DNA of 64,000 bases from Cordia subcordata (Eukaryota > Streptophyta > Magnoliopsida > Boraginales > Cordiaceae). The position numbers were made by a program, and so were the translations under genes. The stretch spans positions 11,915,501 to 11,979,500 of the forward strand of contig JAPTOF010000015.1 in NCBI GenBank assembly GCA_028554755.1, written 5' to 3'. Below the pieces are notes generated by a model. That model saw only the letters and a program-made list of their open reading frames with translations, was not told where the DNA came from and did not search any database. Positions 44,579-55,826 of this stretch are shown piece after piece (positions within the stretch are counted from its first letter, which is position 1; each line of letters starts with the position of its first letter).

Positions 44579-46260
44579 TTAATCGTCAAATGTAGATGCC
44601 TCAAGATTGAAAGGTACAACTTCTGATAGTTGTTTATTCTTGGCAAGCTTTGCTAGAAATGTCATAGTGGTTGAAAGATCTACACACGGCGAATTTGAAT
44701 CTGAAAGTGAATGCTTGCAGGGAGTGATGCTGGTAGATGAACCACCATTGAACCTTTTGTCTTCAGAGAATGATACAATATCCTGTAAAATGATAAATAT
44801 CATTAGTAAGCAACCTAATAATCCAAGCAAATTATGTACAAATAAAATTATAATGGTGAAACATAAAACTATTAAATTTGTTAGTTACGTTCTAATAGGC
44901 ATCTTGCTTGTTAACGTCAATACCAATACCATCATCAGACTTCAAAGATGCATCATCAACCTAAAAGTCAGCAAAAAATATAATGAAGCACAATACACAA
45001 GGGAACATTTCTTAGTAGAAATATATAACAAAGTAAAATATATATCTTCACGTTTTTGAAAAAGTTATTTGTAGCAACTATAAAGTTTTCATTATTATTA
45101 ATGTCCAATACACTATGATTAGATGTATGTGTGTTACTTTTACCCTACTTAACTTTAATATGAAACAGATACTGCTTGTTCACGAACATGTAAAGGTCTA
45201 GAGGGAACCCATCAGGGTTGCCATCCTTCACAACATAAGTAGCAAACCATGCTATAGTTAAACAAAAAAATGTATCATAATGTTAAGAAAGTGGAAACTT
45301 GTAATAAACCTCTATCAGTTGTTCTTCAATTCACATGCAAACTTGATAAAAAACGTTACTGATGGGTTATCAAATAAAACAATGGAAGCACGGCCAATAT
45401 CATCTTGCACCAAAAGCTGCACCTTGTATCTAAATGATAAATTACAAAAACTAAGCATGTGTCCTTGATAAACATCTTAAATAAAGACAATTACAAATTC
45501 ATAAAGTATTATACCTAAGCACAGTAAAGGGGGCCACAATCTTGCAACCATTACAAACAATATTTCTCCCATCACAATCCAGTTTTTTGGTACAATTGTG
45601 ACAAGCATTGTAACACCATCCAAAAGTAGTTTGAATAGCCAAGACTTTGGCAAGTATCACACAATTGTGCTTCTAAAGTAGACATGTCATTGAATTTGTG
45701 TCACGCTAATAGATGATTATTTAACTAAATGTATAATAATGACATGCTAATGGATTTAATCATTACCTTCTCATAGTGTTGGATATCGAATATAGTTTTG
45801 GAATTATCAACCGATGGCACATGTTGCTCAGACATGAGTAACTCATGAAGAGGAACTAGTTTCTAATGGGTTTAAACTATAAATATAAATATAGTGAACA
45901 AATGTAAGCATAACATTAATCAGAGCCCTTATTCAAAATAATAATTATTTTGACATATCAATATAGTCAGTAAATATACCTATTCTTAAAAATGATAGCT
46001 AGCAAAATCCTAGGATTGAACAACATCTTGCATACGCAGTAAGAATTCATGATAGTGACATGTTTTAGGTATGAACAGGTCAAAAGTAATAGGATCACAA
46101 TAATATCAACCCGACTTACATGTTCATCTAAAAACACCATCTTCTTACTTGAGACATCATTACAATATATGACAAACCAAGGTTGGACCACTTTCACTAA
46201 AATATGTCACATCTCATTTGGTATTTCAAGTTCATTAATGAAGTTAGTATATGCAGCCAT
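44579..46260 (-). pseudogene. RPA70-like protein, C-terminal exons, probably decayed
   Basis: Several minus-strand exons read as the C-terminal half of a replication protein A large subunit (single-strand DNA binding). An exon near 46130-46190 has VVQPWFVIYCNDVSSKK and MVFLDEH before a GTAAGT donor. One near 45776-45870 reads LVPLHELLMSEQHVPS. The exon at about 45515-45680 carries the zinc finger CYNACHNCTKKLDCDG ... CNGCK (four Cys), followed across an intron by RYKVQLLVQDDIGRASIVLF (about 45355-45440), the OB-fold strand typical of the RPA70 C-terminal domain. Further exons near 45060-45240 (DGFPLDLYMFVNKQ) and 44579-44780 give the tail, ending in FDD and a stop at 44579. In-frame TAGs near 45144 and 44910 and a stop in the first exon suggest a pseudogene. 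It could be a host gene or a Helitron-carried RPA copy; no helicase is visible. Confidence 0.68.
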
Positions 46261-47395
46261 TTGGGTTCTAATATGAAAAGAAGCTGTTAATAAATAAATT
46301 CAAAGTTATATTTTATACACGAAAAATGTTAAATGTTAATAGAAAAATAATATTTAATTGACTAGAAAACTAACATTTTTATTTCATGCCCAAATAAAAA
46401 TTAAAAAATAATAAACAAAGAGCAAGATATATATAAATTAGTAATTAGAAATAAAAAAATCATAACAAATTAATAATATTTGAGTTATTGATAACGGTAA
46501 ATTCTTATTTCATGCCCAAATAAGAATTTTAAAGAAATAACAAAAAGAATGATGCAAATACATTCATTGGAAATAAATAAAAAATTATACCAGATTAAGT
46601 AATGGAAAAAAATAATAAATCATAATTTTTAATTCACAATTTTATCCTAATTATAAGGAGATATGTAGTGACACCTCACAAAAATAATAGGCTTTATCAG
46701 TTTCAAACTAAATAAACATATAATAGACACAGAGCAAAACATATCCATATTCAAGGGAATATTAAAGCAACTTATTATTAAAAATGAACAAATGCCACAT
46801 TCAAATCCTTACTTTGGTTAAAATCATAGGATACACGATCTAATACACACACAATAAAACATAAAAAGACTCATGCTCACCTAATGATGGAACCAAATCC
46901 ACCAAGTATCGAAAAACCCAATATCCATAGTAATTGCCAACCCACTAATTACAGAAAAAAAATATCATATCAAGCACCCAAGGACAGTGAAAAATAAAAC
47001 ACAAAAAAAGAACCATGCACCTCCAAGCATCATAGCCATGGATTCCACTAATGATAGATATATCTGTATTTACAGCAGAATAGAGATATACTAAAGTGAA
47101 TGCACAGCTACATTAGGAATGTAGATAGTGAATCATGATAATTTAACCCCTGTTAAAAATATAGTGTGTCTCACAAACCAATCAGCAATGAATAAATATA
47201 TTAAAGCAACATATAAATGAACAAATGCTACAATAAAATATGGATTTTTGGTTTAAATTACAAAACACACGATATTACACAAAATAAGCACGATAAACAG
47301 GGGATTATAGCAACTGATTACCTTTTATGCAGGTACTTTACCTAAAATGGCAGGACCAATGATTTTTATTAAAAATAAAGCACGTATTCAAAGTT
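46261..47395. other. Gene-free AT-rich stretch
   Basis: No motif-bearing frame, TE end or RNA gene is seen. The N-terminal exons of the RPA-like gene are not recognisable here. The stretch ends at the TTTAC target of the next element. Confidence 0.5.
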
Positions 47396-47400
47396 TTTAC

Positions 47401-49096
47401 TTATGTGTGTGATTTGTGTATGTTTGTATATAATGTTTGCATACATTTTTAGAGTGTTTTGAGCATAATTGAGTGCATTTAGGATCGCATTTGTGCACAA
47501 CAAGTCATATATCTACAAAAGGTGTCAAAATGCATAAACATTTCACTAAATACCCTATTTCGTGTTTTAGGCATGTTCTGGGAGAAGGTATTGATCGTAA
47601 ATGATGATGTTTGGATCATGGATCAAAGTTAGGGTTAATTAGAAGATGGAAAGATGAAGAAAAAAAGGCCTTAAAAGCTTCAAAACTGACACGAAGCGAT
47701 AGGAGAAGATCGGGAGCAAAACAGGGTGAAATGGAGATAACCAACTAAAGGCCGAGCACCCCCTTCCCAAGGTCAAGCAACGACCTAGGTAACCAACCAT
47801 GTACAGAGAACTCTCGATTCAGGCCTGCCACACTTAGCCTAGGTCAGGTAGCCGACCTCCTTTCCGACTTTACCCGTAGAACAACTATAAATAAGGGTTT
47901 TTAGCTCATTTTGAGAGGAACTTCATTTTTCTTTAAACCCATTTCACCCTAACCCTAATCCCATTCAATAAACACCTCTACACACTATCTAAACACCTAA
48001 CCAAGCTAGGACTAAAGCATCTAACAAGCATTTGAAGAGCTTGTATGGATTTGAAAACAAGATTTAGGAAAGTTCTTCTTATTCTCTTTCTATTTCTTGT
48101 AAATATGTTGCTACATTAGGCTAAATGTTTGGGTGTTTGTTGTAATATATTAGGTTAGGGCTTTGAATAAAGGATTTGTGTATGTCTATGGCTCTTAATA
48201 CATGCTTGTTTGCATTGATTAATAGCATGATTCAATGTGTCTATGTATTGATAATCGAATATGTCTATGGGTTCAATAAAATGTCTAATTAAGGATGTCT
48301 GTTTAATTTGTCATATTAGTGCTTTTATCTTGCTATTGTGATGGTTGATTAATGTTTCTTAAGCTATGCTTAAGCTAGGATGAGTGGTCTTTAGTTTTAA
48401 GCCCAACTAATAGGCTTCCAACTAACTTAATCCATCCTAGGTGGCTTAGTTCTTAGCTTTAAACCCAGCTAATGAGTTAAACACTAGGAATAGATCTAAT
48501 CAACTTCACTTGGGAACTAATTAACTAAGCCCAAAAATTCTACATCATAAGAACCACGCTATACTCTAAGAGTCGATGCCTAGAGATAAATACGCATCGA
48601 GTCCTAGAGGATAAAAAGGTTAGTTGGTGAGGCCCGACGAGAGAACTTATTTAATTTATCCCTAAAATTACAATTGGCTTGAAGAATCCTATGCTACTAA
48701 GAGCCAACGCTTAGGGATTGGAGTCCACATGCAATTGGAAGATAATAAGGTTAATCAGCTAAGGAGCTCCATAGAGCAATCAAACCATAGATAGACCGAA
48801 TTGTTATTATAGCCCAAACCTAATTGCAGCACACTCACCCTAGATCCTCTTCTATCTTGTTAGGTTATTCTTTTCTTAGCTTGGCACCTTTAGTCCCTCC
48901 ATAGCTTAGGTTTCATTTTCTCTATTTCTTGAGCTCCCTTTAATCCTAAAAAAAGCATCCACACACACGTAGCCACTTTCTAGCACATGAGCTCGTAGAG
49001 ACCGAGCTTAGAAGCCTCTCTACAGAGACGATACCTACACTCGTATCTATTGTACCATGAATGACTGGATGCTTGCAGGTTTAAAATAAACGATCA
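47401..49096 (+). repeat. 5' LTR of the Athila/Tat-like element
   Basis: Starts TTATGTGTGTGATT (TG decayed to TT) and ends AAACGATCA. A TATA box TATAAATA lies at 47886-47893. Two CTTTAAACCCAGCTAA-type phrases occur at about 48395-48480. The 3' portion has GAGACGATACC, as in related LTRs. Confidence 0.82.
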
Positions 49097-49098
49097 AG

Positions 49099-49120
49099 TT
49101 TTTTACACCATTGCTGGGAG
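49099..49120 (+). promoter_or_regulatory. tRNA-Asp-type primer binding site, decayed
   Basis: The sequence TTTTTACACCATTGCTGGGA matches the usual Athila/Tat site TGGCGCCGTTGCCGGGGA apart from several changes, most of them CG or GG to TA/CA, as expected from loss of methylated cytosines. Confidence 0.6.
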
Positions 49121-49322
49121 GCACAGTATTAGTTCTTTTTGTGTATTTTTGTGCTTGTGATTAGTTGCTTATGTGTTTTTCTAACTTAGTTGCTTTATTT
49201 TTTTTATTAGGGGAAAAACCACAAAAAATTGTAAAGTTTTGAACAGCCCAAAAAATTGAAAAAATTTAAAAAATTTCAAAAAATTTTAACTTGAGAAGAG
49301 GTTTACTTGTGATTGATTTAGT

Positions 49323-50760
49323 ATGGATAAATGTAATGCTGGTCACTTTTGTCCTCTTTGCCACCTCCTGTTTACCCGTCTGATGCTTGCCTCTTTTGTG
49401 GTAGTTGTAAGCATCAAACTATTTGTTATCCCCTTGCATAGAGAGATCCCTAATCTTGGACTAGTCCAAGTCATAGGCCTTATAGTCATACATCCATTCA
49501 TGCATCTATATCTAGTTATCATGATTATAAGGATCCATACCATGCATTTCCTTTGTTGGGTCAAGATGACTCTTCATATTTTGCACTTCCTAGTTTTGAG
49601 AGTCCATATCCAAAACCATCTTTTCCTATATATTTTGCACCTCCTAGTTTTGATTTATAAGTCTACATCTTTGGAACAATTAAAACAATTGGTCAAGCAA
49701 TCCCAATCCCAACTCTTTCTCAATGCCCAAATGATTCAATCTAATGAAAAGAGGCTATATAGGATTTTGAAAAGGGTATCCCAAATAGCCGAGTGCTTAA
49801 ATAGAAAAGTTGAGAATAAACAACCTATAAGCAAGAGTGTTGAGATATCATTTGACCAAGTTGAAGGGATAGGAGTAAGACCTATAGATAAGGAAATTAG
49901 TAGTGACAATGATATTGTTTGAGGGAAAGAGATAAAAAGAAAGGTTGATAGAGAGTTTACATCTTGTAGTGAGGAAAAAGATGAGCTTGATGGCACTTTA
50001 GTTCTTGACGAGGACTTTGAGCATGTTTTAGAAGATGTGAGACCCTATCCTTCCGTGCTTTCATCTCCTCTGAGTCATTTAAACCTACTTTTCTTTCTCT
50101 TCCCATACTTCACACACATTTGGAGGATGATCTTATTGTTTCTAGCACTCAATTGTAGTCAAAGTCCACACTTAGGGAGTTTAGTGTGCACATCTCCCAT
50201 AAGCATATATGCATGCATGATAAGGAGTTTTTTGAGTCCCATGTAACTCCTCCACCCATGTGTGAAATCACCCAATTCGAAGAGGCTACGAAGCATGATT
50301 TTAAGATGATGATCACTAGCGATGGATTTGTGGAAGCATTTGATGAGATCTTAGCTAGTGTGGATTTGGAGTCATCAATTCGGAGAGCATAGCATCAATT
50401 TTGGATTCTAGGCATAATAATGCTCTTAGAGTTATAGATTCTTATGTTAAGGAAAATAGCCACTCTAAGAAGACACTTGAAGAAATTGATGAACTTGAAA
50501 TTTTGACCTATAGGTCTTTAGGTAAGCTCGATGAGTCGTTGTTGATACCTTCTTCTACACTTTCCACCAGGGAACTGATTGATGAGGTTGTTTTTTAGAT
50601 GAACATGAACCCTCTCTTAGTGAGAGTGAACCTATTAAGATCAAGTACACCCCTTGTGAGGAGTTAGAGCGACCCTGGTTTAATAACGCCATATTCCAAA
50701 GAGAGGAAAAGTATAGAGCTCCTACGTCTCCTTTCATTGACTTTCTTCTTTAGATGGCAT
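49323..50760 (+). pseudogene. gag-like remnant of the Athila/Tat-like element
   Basis: Coding-like pieces in several frames. One frame near 49360-49430 reads PPVYPSDACLFCGSCKHQT, a possible zinc-knuckle start. Downstream, a helical Gln/Asn-rich stretch, LVKQSQSQLFLNAQMIQSNE (about 49690-49755), and VSQIAECLNRKVENKQ resemble the coiled part of Athila/Tat gag proteins. Acidic segments follow to about 50400 (ITSDGFVEAFDEILASVDLE) and 50600. Stops and frame changes are frequent. No pol follows, so the element depended on others to move. Confidence 0.5.
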
Positions 50761-51850
50761 CCCTACTCTTCAATCCCATTCCATTGAATCTCCTCCATCA
50801 TTGGAGCTCACATTCATGACTTCTTGCATGGAACATTTTCACCTAGGACTAGGACACACTTTACCCACTTTTCATGTAGTGGACTTATCCTTAACTCATA
50901 AGGAGGGTGTGTTATTAGCCCTAGATAATGAGAAGAAGGCCATGGGTTATTAGTCAGTGAGCAAGTTGGACATGATCTTCATGTTTGCACAAATGGTCCC
51001 TACCACACTAGAGCACACACTTTTCTCTAACACTTTGGGGTGGCGCATTTTAGAAAAGGACCACATTGCTTATTCTTTGTCTTATTCTATGATGCATGAT
51101 CCTTTTCCTTCTACCTTCTCTATCTTTTTGTTTATCTCGCAATTTGTTCCACAAAACTGTAAACATGTATTGCTTTAACTTTGGTGCCCAACTGGGGGCA
51201 CTAAATCCAATGCCACTAAGAGGCACCCTAAAATTGTATATACTCTTTACTTTTTGATTGTTTTCCCATTGTTTATTTTTTGGGTTGTTTGTACATATCT
51301 TTAGTAGATTAGATTACTTTGGCTTGCATTTGTTTTTCTTGTCTTTGAGTAGTTTAATCTAGCTTTTTTTTGCTTTTGCTTTTATAGGTTAGATTTTTGT
51401 TCCATCACGTGTTTCTTGCTCCATTCTATCGTTTGTGTATCAATCTTATACCCCTTACATACATCTTTGTTTATCTTTTTAAATGCCAATATGGGCTTGC
51501 ATTGTATTGACTACTAATCTCTTCTTTGTTTTGTTGAACATTAGTGCTTTCTACAAAAAATGAAGACTAGTAGATGAATGGATTATCATTGGCATTTGTG
51601 GGCTTACAAGGAAACAAGGTTGTATCTCTCTATTCATTACTTGCCCTTATCTATGCCTTCCTACATTCCTTATATGTGTTTCATGTGTTTGCTTGTTTTG
51701 TGTTGTTGTTCCTTTACTGTTTACATCATTTATGGGTAGATTTGCATAGCATGCTTCTTCTTCTTTTTTTTTGGCATGTTTTAAGTTGGTTTATCTCTAT
51801 ATTGGTTGGAAAGCTGACTTTTATTATTGACTTAATTGATTTAAGAAGAT
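50761..51850. other. Non-coding interior of the Athila/Tat-like element
   Basis: AT-rich with T-rich tracts. A segment near 51181-51230 (GGTGCCCAACTGGGGGCACT, then AAGAGGCACCC) contains a short inverted repeat of the kind seen in interiors of non-autonomous plant Ty3 elements. The 135-codon frame at 51574-51981 is hydrophobic, from T-rich DNA, and crosses the LTR boundary at 51851, so it is not a gene. Confidence 0.45.
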
Positions 51851-54800
51851 TGATGTACTGTGTTTTTGTGTGTGTTTGCATTGTTATTTGTCTATATTTT
51901 GGAGGTGTATTAAGCTTAAATAGTTGCATTAGTGTAGTACTTGTGCTAGATATAGACTTAAGCATATACAATTGTATATAATTGAGTTTAAAAGGTAAAT
52001 GCTACATTAATGGCTTGTTTTGGATATTATAGGTGAGATTGAGGATTGTTTGGATATCAACGAAGATGGAGATGGTTTGGGCAAGGACTGAAAGCATAAC
52101 TAAAGATCAAAAGTGGAAGAAAATCAAGTTTGGAGGCTTCCAGACAAAAGCCAAAACAATAGGAAGCAAAATGGAGCTAAAAAAAACCCAAAAGAGAGCA
52201 AATAGGCACAACCACAACACTGGCTTTAGAGTACTGGTGCACTGCCTCTTTATTCCGCCAAAAACAGAAAGCAAGCTTTTACTACCGGAATAGAGACCCC
52301 TTAGTACCGGTGCTCCGGTTAAGTGTTCTGGTAGTCACAGAAATTGGCTATATAAGCCCACTTTTGGCCATTTTATACAACAAGTAGTCATATTCTTTAC
52401 ACCCATCTCCCAAACCTTAATTCCCCTCTCACCAACTGATGTGTGTCATTTGTGCGTGTTTGCATCTAGTTTTTGCATGCATATTTAAGGGTGTTTAGAG
52501 CATAATTGAGTGCACTTAGTACAAAGTTTATGCATATTTGTTAATATTTGTACATAATGTATTTAGATGCATAAATACTACGCTAAGTGACATATTTCAT
52601 GTTTTAGGAGTGTTTTAGAAGGGTTCAAGCTTACGCGAGGAAGAAATGAGCTAACGGATGGAGACTGGAAGAAAAGGAATAAAGAAGAGATCATTCTGAT
52701 CCAGCCAGTCAGCTTAGAAGAAGACGGTCGACCGGCCGCTCCAGAGAATAAAGAATTTAAGCCGGTCGAGTTCCTCAAGGAGCCGGACGACCGGCTGTAC
52801 GCTGAAGAAATCCATAAAAAGCATGTTTCAGCTCATTTTCAGGGGAAGAACTTTTATTTCTTAAATCCTAATAAACCCTAACCCTTTACCCACTTCACCA
52901 AACACCCTAAACCACCATCTAAACCGTATACCAAGCTAGGATTGAAGTATTAAACAAAGATTTGAAGGATTTGTACGGATTTGGAAGCAAGAATTTAGGG
53001 AAGTTCTTTTTGTTCTTTCTCTATTTCTTGTAAATATGTTGCTAGATTAGGCTAGTTTAGGGTTGATTGTTGTTGTATATTAGATTAGGGCTTTGAATAA
53101 TGGATTTGTGTAGATCTTTGGCTCTTAATATATGTTTATTTACATAAATTTATGGCATGATTCAATATGTCTATGTATTGAAAATCAAACATGCCTATGT
53201 GTTTGTCAAAATGCCTAAGTGAATATGCATGTGTTATTTGTGTTTCAAATGCTCTTATCTACTTATATGGGTGATGTGATTATGCTTAATCTCATGGCTT
53301 TGCTGAGTAGAGTAGGCTTTAGCTTTAAATCCAGCTAATAGGTTACATGCTATGCTTAGTCGAGTTTAAGTGCTAGTCCTTGGCTTTAAATCCAGCCAAG
53401 CAGATAAGTTAACCTAGACTAGAGTATCCCTCACCCACGTTAGTGTTGGTTAATCGAGCCTTAATGTCACATAGTGTTTAGGTGCTGGTCCTTGGCTTTA
53501 AATCCAACCAAGAGGATAAGTTCTAATCACGGATTGCGTAGGCTAGGAGGGATTGGCCCTTAGCTTCAAATCCAACTAACAGGTTAAACCACTAGTATTG
53601 GTTAAGAGAACCCCCGATCAACACAACGGCAATAGAAGTCCTGAGCCTTAAATAGACCTTATCCATTATCATAGCCCAAGTCTTGTTGTAATGCAATCAC
53701 CCTATATCCCCTTCTTCTTTGTTAGTTCTTCTTTCCTTAGTTTGGCTCCTTGAAGTTCTTCCATAGATTAGTTTTTATTTTCTTTTTTTTTCCCAGCTCC
53801 CTTCCATCCTAAAGTAAGCACACCCACGCACATAGCTAGTTTGAGGCACCCGAGCACATAGAGATTAAACTAAGGTAGCCTTCCTGTGGAGACGATACCC
53901 GCACTCGAATCTGCTATACCACGAACGATCCGTATGCTTGCGGGTGTAAAACTCAATACGAATAGCACACATCACCAACCTTCAACACACACTCACACAC
54001 TTTTCACCTAGATTCAAGCTTCTAATTAGGGTTTAACACTTGTAATTGCAAGATCAAGACAAGGATTTCAAGAGCAAAGCTAAGCATAAAGGGAGGTTTA
54101 TCTTTCTCTTTTTATACTTAGTTTTCTCTATTCTAGAATAGATCTTTTATGGGTGATTGAAGCTTATATTATGGGCTGATTGAGTACTACTTTGCTATGA
54201 GATTTTGATGGTTTAATATATATGTTTGCCTTTAATGCTTCAATGGCTACTTGCATACATGTTTATGTTTATTGATATGCCTAGGTGAAAGAACATATAT
54301 ACCTAGAAGCTTGATTACTATTTAACACTTCTAAATCATTTTATGAGCATGTCTAAGGGTTTATGTAGTGATTCCATGAAGTGGGTCTTGTAGCTATGCA
54401 TGTCTATGTGTGTTTTTACATACCTTACTATCAATTTTAGCTTCTATGACATACAAGTTGGACTCTAATGCATAAATTGGTATGACCTAAATATGTCTAA
54501 GAGTTTAGGTCTGGAATATGCTTTATATTCATTCGTACCATGCTCGAGAACATGTATAATATGCTTTATTGTCAAATCCTACTTGCGTGATGCTATGATT
54601 AGTGGTTCTTCACTAGTAATTAGGACTAGTTTAGTCTCCTTTGACTTTAAACCCAGCCAATAGGTGTAGGGCTAGCTTAATTGACCTTAGAAAGCCTAGT
54701 TCTTGGCTTTAAACCTAGCCAATAAGTTAGAACCTAGGGTAAGACCAATTATCATCACCTACGAACGTAATAACTAATTCGTGCCTTAGTTCATGAGGAC

Positions 54801-55018
54801 CACGCTATACTTTTTAGAACTGCACCGAGTTTAGGATTGTAGGAGAGGTTGATTAGATTCCTAGCTTAGAGCACCTTTCTTAGAGAAAATCATCAAAGTT
54901 AATCCCATAGAAAAGTTTGTACCCAAATTACCCATAGTTAAATGGATTTCACCCATGACCTGTGCACTTACAGGCTTTTAATTGAGGCTTAGTGCTTAAT
55001 TAGCAAAGAGAAGCATCA
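51851..55018 (+). mobile_element. Solo LTR, same superfamily as 30602, TSD AAGAT, split by a second solo LTR
   Basis: AAGAT lies at 51846-51850 and 55019-55023. The start TGATGTACTGTGTTTTTGTG parallels the 30602 LTR, and the end is AAGCATCA. A TATA box TATATAAG is at 52349-52356, with ACCGGTGCTCCGGTT upstream. Without the nested LTR and its duplication its length is about 1.63 kb. Two CTTTAAACCCAGCC-type phrases (about 54650-54730) recur as in related LTRs. Confidence 0.8.
52437..53974 (+). mobile_element. Nested solo LTR, TSD CCAAC
   Basis: CCAAC lies at 52432-52436 and 53975-53979. The LTR starts TGATGTGTGTCATTTGTG and ends AGCACACATCA, which are inverted relative to each other. A palindrome module is at about 52700-52800 (ACGGTCGACCGGCCG, CGGACGACCGGCTG). 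Three CTTTAAATCCAGC-type phrases are at about 53320-53580. The 3' end has GAGACGATACCCGCACTCG, as in the 5' LTR of the surrounding element. Confidence 0.83.
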
Positions 55019-55023
55019 AAGAT

Positions 55024-55826
55024 GAAGGTGTATTGTGGGGAGTAAATGGAGGGTGGGTTAAGACTTAGACTTTGAAGAAAAGGCTTTTAAAAACTGTAGG
55101 GAGTGAGCATTTTTAAGAATCCACCTTCGAGTTACCCCACAACTTGGTTGAAAAAAGTGTTTTGAGGGTTGTTGATATGATTGCCCCTTCCTTGATCAGT
55201 CTTTTAATATGCCTGAGCCCTTTCCATTTCTTTTTGTTTTATGTTATGTGTTAGAAAAATGAAAAAATGGAAAAAGTGTTACAAAATGAAAAAAAAAATT
55301 GGAAGATTGAAAAAAGATGGAAAAAAAAAGTGAAAATGAGAAAAACCAAAGCAACAAAAAGATTAAAAAAAGTGAACTACGTTGAATAAATGTCAAGTTT
55401 CCCAAAAACAATTTGACACTTTTCTTTTGTTATTACGTGCATTGTGAATAAGGCTCTTACATCAAAATGTGAGCCATTGTGATATATTTCCCTTTTCATT
55501 GTATCTTTGGGATAAGTACATTTTAGGTGGCCACATCAGTTAATGGGGGCACGAAGTATCAACATCCTAGGTGCATGAGTTTGATATCCTAAGTTTATGG
55601 AGGTTTTAACTAGCTTGGTAAGTTCCCAAGAGGTACGAGACCCCTTGTATTTGAGAGGAGGATTCGAAAAAGGTAAGGAAGCCCTTATACAAGAGGAATA
55701 ACCTCTTATACCTCTTAGAATAAAAAATATAGCAAGTCAATACAACTAACAACTCTTTGAAAAGCATGTGGATAGACTTTGGTTTTGGGCTTGCTTAACG
55801 ATAAGGAAAGGAATGTTTGGGGGTAT
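55024..55826 (+). other. 3' interior of the Athila/Tat-like element and polypurine tract
   Basis: A non-coding segment with an A-rich stretch near 55250-55370. It ends in GTTTGGGGGTAT (55815-55826), the probable polypurine tract, directly before the 3' LTR. No reading frame with known motifs is present. Confidence 0.55.

Noticed and set aside
51574..51981. 135-codon hydrophobic ORF as a membrane protein
   Set aside because: It spans the boundary of a later solo LTR insertion at 51851 and derives from T-rich DNA.
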